From Bolinopsis microptera (lineage: Eukaryota; Ctenophora; Tentaculata; Lobata; Bolinopsidae): a stretch of 64,000 nucleotides of DNA. Location of the stretch: NCBI RefSeq assembly GCF_026151205.1, contig NC_087080.1, positions 6,923,096 through 6,987,095 of the forward strand. Reading direction: 5' to 3'. Positions 44,466 through 55,904 of the stretch are shown in pieces (position 1 is the stretch's first letter; each line of letters begins with the position of its first letter). The position numbers were made by a program, and so were the translations under genes. The notes below the pieces were generated by a model. It worked only from the letters and a program-made list of their open reading frames with translations. It was not told the origin of the DNA and ran no database searches.

Positions 44466-46150
44466 TGTGCGTGTGTTTTTATATTTATTTTGCTACGGCG
44501 CATGTGAAACCCCAGGGCATCTAGCACCGGAGAAGCTGAAATGACACTCTCTGAACCCCTGGTGCCGCTCAGATTTTGCCTCTTGGCTGGTAAGCCGAGT
44601 CATGATCGATTAACTCAGCTTCTTCGGTACAACACAGACCGGAGGGTACTATTAGCCGCTTTGCCGGTGGTATCCTCCTGGTGTCCTGGGGTTTGGCAGG
44701 TTCCTTTTTAAAAATTTTTTAAAAAAATTTAAAAAAATTTAAAAAAATAAATAAAAAAAAATACGAGGAAAACCCAAATGTGCTTTTCCGGTCGCAACCT
44801 GTAGATACTGAAAACGTCACACGCCTAAATAAGATAGATAGAAGATAGCGCACGACCGAACTAAATCGCGCGCGTTGCATGCTAGCTTGAATTGCCGGGC
44901 GCGCGCGGCCGGTATAATATATACGTCGCTATATAGTCCACATAGCCGGCCATGTGTACGTATACGCGTACAGGCGTACTGCGTGACGCGCTTGTTTCCC
45001 TGGCCGCCTTCAGCGGTCGCGCGCTACTGCAAGCGAGAGGGCTCTGGTTAGAGCAAGTGCCTAGCTAGCTAGTGGTCTATATACAGTATTATTCTGCATT
45101 TGCTATTAATTGACGATGTCAATTCATCTCGGCGTGGCACAGTAGCGCATCTCGCTACAACATTTGCTATTATATTTTAGTGCGATGAACCACTGGGCTG
45201 TGCATCCAATACTTCTTCTCGCAACCATCGGCGATATGCACTTTACGGGTGATACTCGTAAAATATCTGTCCAACTCGGCGCGCGTCCTGGTAGGTTGTA
45301 AACCTACAAATATGCACCACTAGACTGGGCTTCGCCGAGCTGTGAAGGATCGACATCGTGAATCAACAATAACTATCAAATACGGCAGAATTGTATCAAT
45401 TAATAGGGATGCATATTTTCCGTTTCTCGAAATAGTACAATTCCCAAAGTAGTATGCTCGCTACTTTTATGCAAGCGTGATTACCTAATGACCCCAGGCT
45501 ATTTTATATCGCGTCGCTCGCCCAAATTTTAAGAAAATTGTTGTAAAATTGATCTACATCGATGTATTTTTTGACGCTGATTCAGAATCACCCCCCATGA
45601 CGTAGGGTAAAAATGTTTCCCTGGAGAATTATGGGCAAGCCGCAAGAAATCGTTTTTAATTGGTCACAGGCTTAATTGACGATGTCAATTCATCGCAGCT
45701 CGGCGCGGCACAGTAGCGCATTTCGCGTCGCTGATCGTTGCAAGAAACATAATTGAGTGAGCGCAGAGCGGCGCGGCACAGTAGCGCATTGCGCTACAAT
45801 TGACAGGCTAGTAAAACATGAATTCGATTGTTTAGAGCTCGGGTTAGCCCTGAAGTTCATTACAATTTGAATTGATATAATCATTTAAAAAATATTCAAA
45901 GATCAGGTACTCAGAGAAAATAGCCAAATATAAAGAAATAAGCCTCAACATATGCATATAGTCTTTTGTTCCCCTGGCCTTCTATGCTCTACTATTTTAA
46001 CGATTAATCTTTTATTTCTTAAAATTAACCTAACGTGTATTTCACTTGATTTGATTTGATTTACTGCACTGACAGAATATATTACGATTTTAAGACAACA
46101 AAGGGGCCAAAATATTGTCATAACTATGATTGTAATTATTAGGCGCACGT
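44466..46150. repeat. Intergenic repeats, partly CpG-rich
   Basis: 44509-44700 starts AAACCCCAGGGCATCTAGCA and ends with the near-complement TGTCCTGGGGTTT, a hairpin-forming unit of about 190 bp. 44860-45065 is CpG-rich and is the inverted relative of 1-160. A block containing GACGATGTCAATTCATC and GGCACAGTAGCGCAT occurs at 45110-45165 and again at 45675-45805. No coding sequence is recognised. Confidence 0.55.
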
Positions 46151-46486
46151 TATATCTCCGCCAAAAGCACATCCAATTTGATACGTATGAAATATGTTTA
46201 TAAATTCCTTGGTTGTGCATTGAGGTGGTGTTCTTCTTCCAAAATTGAACGGGGAATCGTTTAAGATCACTTTCGAGGCACCTCGACAAAAGCTTTTCAC
46301 GTTATTGTGCTTTTTATGGATTTGATTTGAGCTTGTTATTCTCTTTCAAAAGTATTCCAAGTGATTTGTATAAGTGCATATGTTGACTCTGAAAACATTG
46401 CAAAATAATTTTCCTCGATTCATGAAGTTTGAAAGAAGTTACAGCAATGCACGCAATTTGGGGAGTGTGCTTTTGGCGGAGATATA
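46151..46486. mobile_element. 336-bp MITE with TATATCTCCGCC ends
   Basis: Inverted ends TATATCTCCGCCAAAAGCAC at 46151 and, reversed, at 46486. The flanks are compatible with a TA duplication, so a Tc1/mariner-type MITE is likely. No coding content. 46487-47310 holds only AT-rich sequence before DUS4L. Confidence 0.75.
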
Positions 46487-47347
46487 AACTGGGCCTTGTT
46501 AATATTGTAATGAACATTGAACTTCTCTTAAAATTTTTCATGAGTTGGTATACGTTCTATTAAAAAAGGGGGAACCCATGTAGCTGAGACACCTCACAGC
46601 AAGTAGACCAAAGTGGCTCTTGCTTGTGATCAGTGCATCAAATAAGTTCTATATCATGTGGTATATTTTTCAACGTTTTCGATTGGGAATCGTCTTTAAA
46701 TTATTTTGGGGAATATTTTGACTTGATATAACGATGTCGTCGTAATGACACAAGTGACTGATCAACCACCTTATTTGATAGTGTTTTTAAAAATAAAGTA
46801 TTTATATTTTTAACTTGGGGTGTAAATAATTTTAGGGTTTTTATTTTTTAAATTTCAGATCTTTCATACTATTTGTTACTAAAATGCTCATTGTAGCCTA
46901 TAATATTTAGATTTTCATCATCATCATATTTTCCAGGTCTACATTTATCTAGACAGCTATAAACGGTATTTAACATGTCAGAGATTTTATGATAAACTTA
47001 CTGTCATTGAAGTAAATTTCCATAAAAGTTACACATTGTTACATTGTAATTTACATGTATATCCGCCCTCTCCTGCAGTTGTCTTCTGTACTGCTGGTCC
47101 CTTTGAAAATGGGGTTGAAAATTTATTCTCTCAAGATTATTAACACACTATAGCAGCGCGTGAACTGTAAAAAATTTATTGATTAATGATAAACGATTCC
47201 TATCACCATGGGACCATTAGCATATTATCTGTTTTTGCTAAATTTTATTTCAAACACGTTTTCATGCTGTCAGTTGAGAGTCAGCTATAATTTCATTATA
47301 TTGTTTGTAGGACAATGAATATTTGAAGTGCACAAGACCCCATTACC

Positions 47348-49671
47348 ATGAATCATCACAAAGATAGCTTTCACGCTATTTCAAAACTCTTTGACGAGTC
47401 AACGAAAAGGGGTATTCCCCTCAAAGTATGTGCTCCTATGGTAAGGTATTCTAGTTTGCCTTTCAGGCACTTAGTAAAGCTTTACAAATGTGACCTTACA
47501 TTTACGCACATGATGCTTGCTGACTGCTTTTCCAAGGTTTGTTTGACATATATCGTCGTTTTCTTGAAATTGTTTTCTTGCACAGTTGAATTTATTTTGC
47601 AAATTTCCCATCAACTCGATGCTTTAAAATATTACTAAATAATATTATTAAAATATCTACCAAAACAGCATTCCACCACGTAAGTTCAGCTCCGTCATAA
47701 GTTAATGTTATTACTCATGCAATGTTTAAATTTTCTTCAATACTAATTTTTCTTAGCAGTTGCTCTTTACAGGCTCAAAGTGCTAGGGATGCTGATTTTC
47801 AATATTCAGAAACTGATCGCCCTCTGATTGCACAATTTGCTGCTTCAGACCCAGAATATTTTGCTAGTGCTGCTCAACTCATCTCCCCGTATGTTGATGG
47901 AGTGGACCTTAATTGTGGATGTCCTCAACGATGGGCTATCAAAGAAGGTAATTATGTCATTTTCTTTGGATTTAAAGAAGAATGCATTCAGAATTTAAAA
48001 TCAATACCATGCAACTGGGGGGGGGGGGGGGGGGGGGCAAAAAGCAGTGTGCAAACGTTGGCCTTAATAGCTCAGTCACTGAGTGTCCAATTGAAATAGT
48101 TCTTTCTGGTTTGACTTACTATAATTTGTCAAATCAAAAAATATTCGTGTTAATTTTTTTCAAATGAAGGTTCATTTTCGCTTCTCAGATGACCGAGATA
48201 CGAAGCATAACGAGTTTATTCATTACGTGTGATCAGATGATTGGTTTACCTGATCACGTGATTAGGTGACCCCGTTAACCACCCCTTAAAACATTATGGG
48301 AATTGTTAAGGGTGCCCAATTAAGCTGTCGTGTCATGGTGTCATATAATAGTATATTCGCCCAGTCAATCTTGTTAACGAGATACAGAAAATGCTTGATA
48401 ACTCATTTTTTCAGATCAGATGCAACAGTTAATAATCTACCAACTCTGAAAAAATTAGGCGTCCAGCATGTTCAGAAAAAACAATATAGGTGTTTTAATA
48501 CGGAATCCTCGAACAAGTAGCTACAATATGCCATCTGCAAAGCAACAACTCGATCAAATATAAAACACAGTGAAGGTATAATAAGACCCAACGTTTTCAC
48601 ACTGCTTTTGGCCCCCTCCCCCCTGTATAATTCATTTATCCAATCTATTCAGTTTTAAAAACCTATAAATAAAAGAAATCATATCTATTGCTGCTGTTAA
48701 TTATATAAGATTTTTGTTTAAATCAGTAAATGGTAACATTTTGTTATTTCTCATTTCCTCAAATCTTAGGAATTGGAGCTTGTATGTGCTCAAATGCTGA
48801 TCTGATCTCACGCATTGTATCTCGCTGTCGGCAAGTCAATCCAGATCTTCCTGTATCGGTTAAAATTAGGATCCTTGAAACAATTGAAGAGACTGTGTCA
48901 TTAGCTCAGGCAATCGAAAAGGCTGGCGCAGCTTTTATTTCTGTACATGGCAGGACTATAAAAGAAAGGAATGTTATACCACATTTTGAATATGTTAATG
49001 CTATCAAAGACAATGTCAAAATCCCTGTCATACATAATGGTGGTGTTTATTCCCCTGAGGAGATTGAGCCAGCTTTACAAAAAACAGGTAAAGACCATAT
49101 TTGTAGATAGGTAGGTGAGCCATATTTCATCTGACACGTGACACCCATTAGCAAGGTAGATTCCAGCCAATTATATCCCAGAATCACTGTTACTTGTAAA
49201 ATGGCTCACCTCCCCACTTCTCACAAAGTAGATCGTTTTATTAATTACACAAGTTAATTCATTTGCTAGATTGATAAATCAGAACTCATTTTGCAAAGTG
49301 CATAACAAGGCTAGTTACCGATTACTATCTCATATTTACTGAATTTAATAGGTAATATATCATCAATTTCCAATGTTAACTTTTACCCAGGAGCTGATGG
49401 ACTGATGTGTGCTCAAGGTCTGTTAAACAACCCTGCTCTGTTTGCTGGTTACAGTGAGACTCCCATAAAGTGTGTTCAAGACTGGGTCAATATTGCTCTG
49501 TCTTATGGGACAACTTTTGTCACCTTCAAACATCACCTAGTCTTCATGCTGGAGAATGTGTTACCAAAAAACGAGAAGAAGATTTTTAATAACTTGTCAA
49601 CCATTCCGGCTGTTATGGATTATTTGGACAATAACTTTGGCATAAAATATCAGAGTACTTTGCCCACTTGA
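47348..49671 (+). CDS. DUS4L: tRNA-dihydrouridine synthase 4-like
   Basis: FMN-dependent reduction of uridine to dihydrouridine in the tRNA D-loop (positions 20a/20b for the Dus4 family). Exons: 47348-47536, 47773-47947, 48770-49087, 49391-49671; 963 nt, 320 residues (human about 317). Conserved parts: VCAPMVRYSSLPFRHLV at the N-terminus, the active-site block DLNCGCPQRW with the catalytic Cys at residue 113, IKIRI-like VKIRILE, SVHGRT, PVIHNGG and GLLNNPALFAGYSETPIKC. The usual Arg of the FMN-phosphate loop (ARG) appears as Gln (CAQG). The ATG is 37 nt after a TTTGTAG acceptor-like site, with a three-codon uORF between. Intron 2 carries a G-run-capped element. First of four close same-strand genes. 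Confidence 0.93.
48017..48623. mobile_element. MITE with G-run ends in DUS4L intron 2
   Basis: The left end is 21 G followed by CAAAAAGCAGTGTGCAAACG. The right end, reversed, is GGGGGGAGGGGG followed by CCAAAAGCAGTGTGAAAACG. Inverted similarity continues over about 45 bp. No coding content, and target duplication not evident. Confidence 0.75.
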
Positions 49672-50011
49672 ACGGTGTGATCATTTTTAAAGGTTTCATT
49701 TTCGGTTTTCTTTTACTTTATATTTGACTATAATTTATTATTTTTTGTAATTATAATATTATACTATCGTCTCAAGTTCTCAAGATCTTTCCAAAAGATT
49801 CCGATGCATCACTGAGGCAGAGGTGATAAATTATTTCAGTACATTATGGATCTTTATTAACCATGAAGCTATGATGGGCGATGGCCGATATATTATGAAC
49901 ATAATATTACTGTTATGATGAATCAATTCTTAAATTCTCATGAACTCGAAACCTTCATTTAGGGCCCCATTAACTTTCATTTACTATATTTTTATCACAT
50001 TAACATTGTAG

Positions 50012-51576
50012 CCAACAGAATTTACCACGATGTTTGTGCCCTGATCAACAGCTGGAAAGTCTCATGGATCAGATGGCCCTGTTTCTGAAGAGGTCTCCTG
50101 CAGTGGAGCCCTTTAAAGAACTAACGGAACAAAAAGACAACAAGTTCACTCTGCTAGACCTCCTAGATCCAAATTACGTAGAGGCAGTGTGTGCTACTCA
50201 GAACTATATTCTGACCTTGAATAGTGGCACTTTTGAGCTGAAGTGCTGGAGCTCAAGATCCTCTAAGCTACAAAACTCTGCCAGGTTTACTTTGCTATGT
50301 CTGGTATTTTCATGTCTCGAGGGGGATGAATCACATACAATATATATAATAATATTTAAACAATAAACAATAAACATGTTATCCCATGATCTTCGGGAGG
50401 GGTTGAACTTGTTTTCAAGTGAAAAGCCAAAGTTTTGGTTCTTTCTTTCTTTCTCCGCATCGTTCAGCTTTTTAAATATAATTTAAAGAATAATTAATAT
50501 TAATCAATATTATTAATCAATATTATATGATATTATAATGAAACGATTGCAAGAAAAATAACTTTTCAAATTTATTCTATTTTAGGTTGAGATACACACC
50601 AAAGAATACAGATCAATTCTCTCTGCTCGTCAATACTTCCATGGTAGTCTTGATTGTCAGTGGTAATAAAGCATCTAGAATCTTCCTCTGGGACTTCAAG
50701 AAAAGGGATGTTCAGATTTTGGAAGAAGCCAGGAGTTACAGAAGCAAGATTGTTAAATCAGTGATAAACGATGGTCTGCTTGTGACATACTCTGACGATA
50801 ATGAACTATCTTTTTGGAGTCTGAAGGACTGTGGAATTGTGTTGCGTGGGTCCCTCAGAAAGGTTATCACGTTTATGGAGCTGTCGAAAAGTAACGGATC
50901 GCTCTATTTTGCTCATTCTAAGACTCTACATTGTATTCACGATTTCACAGATTTTGAAAACATCATCCCTCGTGATCGTGATGCATTAGATAAGATTTAT
51001 GCATTGCACTTGGTGAAAATGACGAGCATCACCATTATTTTGACGGGACACAAAAACCACATAATTCGTCTCTGGAGGAGCGACATCAACCTGATCAAAG
51101 AAGTTAACCTCATGGAAGTGTCAGATTTAGCGAGACAACAGCTTAGCTCTCCCTGCTCGTACAGAATACACTACCTGAAGGAACGGGACGAGCTCATCAT
51201 ATCCCACAACGACAACATCACAGTTTACAAGATGATATCAGGAACTGTCCTCCACCTGGAGCAACAAGCGCACAGATCAGAGATAACAGCTATCTCCTCT
51301 TACACAGGGGACCCTTACAAAGAGGACCCCTCGTATCTGGTCACCATGTGCGACTCCTCCATCCGGCTGTGGCGTTACACTCTGCAGAGTGACCCAGGGT
51401 TAGATCTGGTCGGGGAGATCACGGTTACCAATGTTGATCAGGTAGTACCGGTTAGTGGGGTGGGTCTTTATCTGGCGGGAAAGTGTTACTATGCGGGGTT
51501 GGTGCTGTGGAGGTATGCTAATGCTCATCTCACTCGGCAGCTCAAGGCTTCTAGAAACTTCTCTCAGGGTCATTGA
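50012..51576 (+). CDS. WD-repeat-like protein, unassigned
   Basis: Two exons can be joined: 50012-50284 and 50586-51576 (GT-AG, frame kept). The first ATG in frame is 50064 (403 residues), unless an unseen upstream exon exists. The sequence upstream of 50012 is an acceptor (CATTGTAG) and then stops. The protein shows spaced WD-type strands: RIFLWDFKKRDV, ELSFWSLKDCG, HIIRLWRSDIN, SSIRLWRYTLQ and GLVLWRYANAH, consistent with a single beta-propeller. The N-terminal part (LESLMDQMALFLKRSPAV) resembles the linker that precedes propellers in some large WD proteins, so it may be a C-terminal piece of a longer family. I cannot name it. Two AATAAA signals lie 340-365 bp downstream. Confidence 0.7.
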
Positions 51577-51918
51577 AATACTACTATTATATACGTTGAC
51601 TGGACTTTTTATGTCATGATTGTTTAGTGTTTTATTTACAGATTTTTATTTTCAGTGAGACATTGATTTTTGAAATGCTTTTTATTTTTACCAGATTATA
51701 TACTGAACATCATTGTAAAATTTTATGAAACATCAATTAATGTTGTGATCTAGCCTAAGATAATTGTGTTGCATACTATGTTTTGTTATATATTGTTGAT
51801 TGTAATTTCGTTCGAACTCTTGATTTTGAATCACCAGGTCGAGTAGTTCTTTGACTACTTAAAAGATATTTTCTACTGTTGCGAATTTCAGGCGAATGAA
51901 CCGATAAAGCTGTTCACA

Positions 51919-51978
51919 AATAAATGTCTCTTTCAATAAATAGCACCTTAGCCTTGTAATTTCCTTCTAGATAAGGCA
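51919..51978 (+). promoter_or_regulatory. Poly(A) signals followed by a splice acceptor before FAM114A
   Basis: AATAAA occurs at 51919-51924 and 51935-51940, suited to end the upstream WD gene. Only 30 bp later a strong acceptor (TTCCTTCTAG, ending 51970) stands 8 nt before the FAM114A start codon. This close order of poly(A) signal, acceptor and ATG is what trans-spliced operons show; a very short 5' UTR exon spliced from an upstream leader exon is the alternative. Confidence 0.5.
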
Positions 51979-54412
51979 ATGGCAGATAGCGATGGAGGAT
52001 TTGAAAGTGCTGACGAAGATAAGCAGCCCAGCACTCCAGGTACTCCAATACCACCCGAGGTTGATCTTACACCACCAGTCGACCATAGCCCTGCAGCAGA
52101 GATAGAATCAACCCCTGCAGCAGTGCTAGATACAACCCCAGCTCCAGAACCAGCTCCTACTCCAGATTCTCCTGACATAAAGCCAGATCCAGTACCCCCG
52201 GAGAAATCACTCTCCCCTCAACAACCTGGTGATGATTGGGGCTGGGGAGGATGGTCTTCTTGGGCTGCCAGTTCTGTGTCCAATGTGGCAGGGATGGCTA
52301 CCAATGCAACGAAAGGTCTTTCTGGAGCCTTGGAGACGTTTGAAGCGTCTCTGGGCTTACCAACCCCTGAGGAACTTGCTGAAGAAATGAGAGAAACTCA
52401 ATTGAAGGAGAGTGATGAGACCAAAGAAAGCGAAGTCAAGACCAAGGAAGGTACGATTTACACTGAAATGTATGTAATTACAATTTGCTTCTTGCCATAT
52501 TTATGTCCGTAAGTTTCGAGAAAAACGGTATTTTTGACAATAAATTTTAAATTCATGCAAAAGTTTACAACAGCACCTCCTCTCAGAGCCTCCCAAAGAG
52601 GAACCCAAAGAAAAAGAAACAAAGGACGAGAGTGCGAGTAGACCAGGTTATTACCCTGGAGCAGGACTCTGGTCGGGTATATCGTCACTGACAAACACAG
52701 GTACTCAGTATCTTAATGCTGGTCTGGATAAGCTGGAGGAGGTATCTAACAAAGCTTATGATGCGCTTAACGATCAAGCTACGGAGGACTTTCCCAAGAC
52801 AAAAGTGAGATACTTAAGTTTTTTTCTTGGATTAATTATGTGACTGTGAACTATTTGAAATTCTTTATGAGACTTAATAACGTTTTGTAATTAAATACTT
52901 TTTGAGATATCTATTTTTATGCTCGTCTGAACAATTCAGGCAGCAGCAGTCATCGAAAATTTGAAATATTTCAGTTGGTTAATTTGACCCTATCTTCTTA
53001 CTAAAGTCAAAACTGACAACATACATCTTTTTCAGCCAAGAACCCGTGACTCTACCAAAGGACCAAGCTTAATGAATGTTCTACAGGAGGCCAAAGTGAA
53101 GTATGAGCAACAAGAAAAGGTTGATATTTGTAAATTGATATTTACTATTTATTTAAACCTTCAGATTATAATACATTTTTATAGGATCGCTTTGGGAAAC
53201 ATAATAATATTATGTATGATTAGGATGATTAAAACGCCATAATTACTGGATTATTCTATTCTACATAATATCTAATATTCATGATCTGAAAATGTCATAA
53301 GTACCTTATTTTCCTCAGATTTCATCGGAAACCATGATGACGATGTCGTATCTATTTGATGAGAAGCAGGGACTCAGTCAACTGGAAGCGCTGCAGATGC
53401 TCAGCAAGGAATGCGTTCTTAAGATGAAGTGAGAATATAATTTTACTTCCCTATATATCACATCACATATCTAATCAAAGCATACAATATTGATCGAAAT
53501 TTCTATATCTTAGACTTTTTCATATCAAATATGGTTATTTAAAACAAAATCTAGAAAATGAAAATTGTAGTCGATGTTAACTTTACTTTGGGTATCAATT
53601 TTAATTTTCATCACTCTGTCAGGAACAACCCATCTGAGGGAAACACGCTCTTCCTTTACGTAGAAACTAGTCTGGAACTCAAGAGTGGAGACTCTGAAAT
53701 TATCATCGAGCATTTGGGGGCGGCTGTAACAGACTGCCTCAAAACTCTCAAGATAGATCTGCCTATCAGTAAAATCAATCAATGCAGGTAAGTTGACACA
53801 TTATAGTACATAGATACACTGCCATGCTGATAGTATGGTTATTTGTCTGTTTTAAATTAAGGTTGTTCGCCGACTCTCAAACTTTTTGTAATAATTTGTT
53901 TGTAGTAATTTTGTAATTTTATGATGAGGCTGATAAAAACTACCCCGTTTTCTTTGTCATTATCAGTTCGTAAATCCTAATTTTAAACATCCTTTCGCCT
54001 CAGGTACGAAATAGCGCAACAACTCTCAGAAATGGACATGACAACGCTGGACGAAACCGCCAAACCATCTGACACAAAGAAAACCGTGCTCCTTGCTAAC
54101 TCCCTCAACAGCATCGCCGGCTTCACCGCACGCTCTGTCGAACTCTTCAAGAAGATCGCTGAGCTCAGCCTCCTAAAATCCACCCTGGAAGTAGATATGA
54201 AGACCCAAGCAGATACTATAAAGTTCCTGAACGAAGTGCTGTGTTGTGAGATTGATAACATCCGGGAACAGTTCGAGCAGAAGACGGAGAGTAAGGATGA
54301 TGTGGATAGGTTGTATCTGGAGACCAGCAATGCTATATCGTATCTTCAGGAGACCCTCTACTTCTTCGTGCCCATTCTCAAGTGGATCGTTGTGAAGACT
54401 TCTAAGAGTTAA
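51979..54412 (+). CDS. FAM114A: FAM114A family protein
   Basis: Six exons: 51979-52450, 52587-52804, 53036-53119, 53319-53428, 53623-53787, 54004-54412; 1,458 nt, 485 residues (human members about 500-560). After an acidic, Pro-rich N-terminus (to about residue 85) comes the family's WGWGGWSSWAASSVSNVAGM block and an amphipathic stretch LSGALETFEASLGLPTPEEL. Then come GLWSGISSLTNTGTQYLNAG with LDKLEEVSNKAYD, and a helical C-terminal half with LAEMD-like LSEMDMTTLDE. FAM114A1/A2 are Golgi/Rab2-linked cytosolic proteins (family knowledge); which vertebrate paralogue it matches cannot be said. An AATAAA lies at about 54548. Confidence 0.9.
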
Positions 54413-55904
54413 ATTTCAGTTTTTTTGTTGTCAATATGTCGGGATATTGTTTAGTGGACATTTGTTTTGTATTGTATCTGTGGCCATCGGTCACGTCTAC
54501 CATGTTTGGGTGATCGACCGATGCTGGATCGTTAAGATAAAGGACTGAATAAACTGTTGAGACTCGATGAGAATTTAAGATCAATAACGAATAAAAAATT
54601 ATATAAATTAATTAAAATGGTTAAACGAAATGCCTGTTTTGGATGTCAAACATGATCTGATGATCCAGTACCAAGCCTGGTTACTTTTATATGAACACCG
54701 ATGTCGGGCTTTTATTACACTGCATGCAAACTTAGCGACATTGTTATATTACAATGTTTAAAATGTTGGTAATATGAACTTGAGATCTGCACTATAAATA
54801 CATAGTTATTAGTTTAAATAGTTGGGTGTTTAAAAATTTAGAATAATACGTAAGAAATTGAATTTTTAAGTTTCAGAATATTTCGAAACATGAAGATTCT
54901 TAGTTTAATCGAGCTTAAACGTGATATTGAATTAAAGAGAAAGTAAGTGATATAGTACAAAATCTTGAGGATTTGCCCGTTTTTGAACCTTGTGGCTACA
55001 CAAGCAGTGTGAGGGATCGTTCTCATGTCATGCAAGCCAGATACTGCGACCGGCCTATTTCATACCCGCCCCAGCCCCCAACCGAGCACACAGCTATAGC
55101 TATTGTTTTGAAATTACACTAGCGAGAGAATTTCCAATAATGCGTGATATGTGAACGAACCCTTAATTGTAAGATAGAATCGTAGATTGTTTAAAAATGT
55201 ATCATGGAAGAGCATGGTTTTTTATGTTTGTAATCCAAAGATTATTTTACTCTGTTAATTTTGCTTTAGATACATTTGATATAATGCTACTTGAATTATA
55301 CCATAAATTGTTATGTGGATAAGAGTCATTTTTTGATCGTTGTGACAGAACTCGAAGACAGGAGGCAGATAAATCTGTGTACTAAGCTTTTCTGGATTAT
55401 TCTTTTTTGGAATGGAACCTAAATTAGAATTTATTCTAATCATAGTAGATAGATAAATGGATGATTGTAGATGAGTAGATCATAAATTATGTGCTCTCTA
55501 AAATTTGTTGTCTATGCCGTTTTGAGATTCGAGATGTGACCAAATTTTTTATTAAAGTTTATTGAGCATTTCATTTGATATCTGTTGGTAGTATCACTGC
55601 TTATACTATAATATAATGAATATTAAACAGGATATCGTTATCTCTCATAAACAGATGTACTTTTTTTAATGTTATATGTGACCTTATCATATTATTCATA
55701 TTTAAATGATTAAATTAGAATTTGACACCACCAATTCCTCAAATCACAGGCGCATTATATCTTGAGCAACAAACGCATAAATTACCCATGCAATAACTGT
55801 AAATCATTGAATAGATTATTTATTTTAATTGTTCACTGATTGATAGTGTGATGAACAGAGGTATGATGGTGTAGTAACTGATGTAATTTGTATCCTGTCG
55901 CAAG
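54413..55904. other. Intergenic between FAM114A and SEC16
   Basis: AT-rich, with no coding sequence recognised. A MITE end (TATGTGAACGAACCCTTAA, 55138) related to the element at 27212 is present. Confidence 0.6.

Noticed and set aside
45945-46541. Minus-strand open frames upstream of DUS4L
   Set aside because: They lie across a MITE with inverted ends and show no conserved features.
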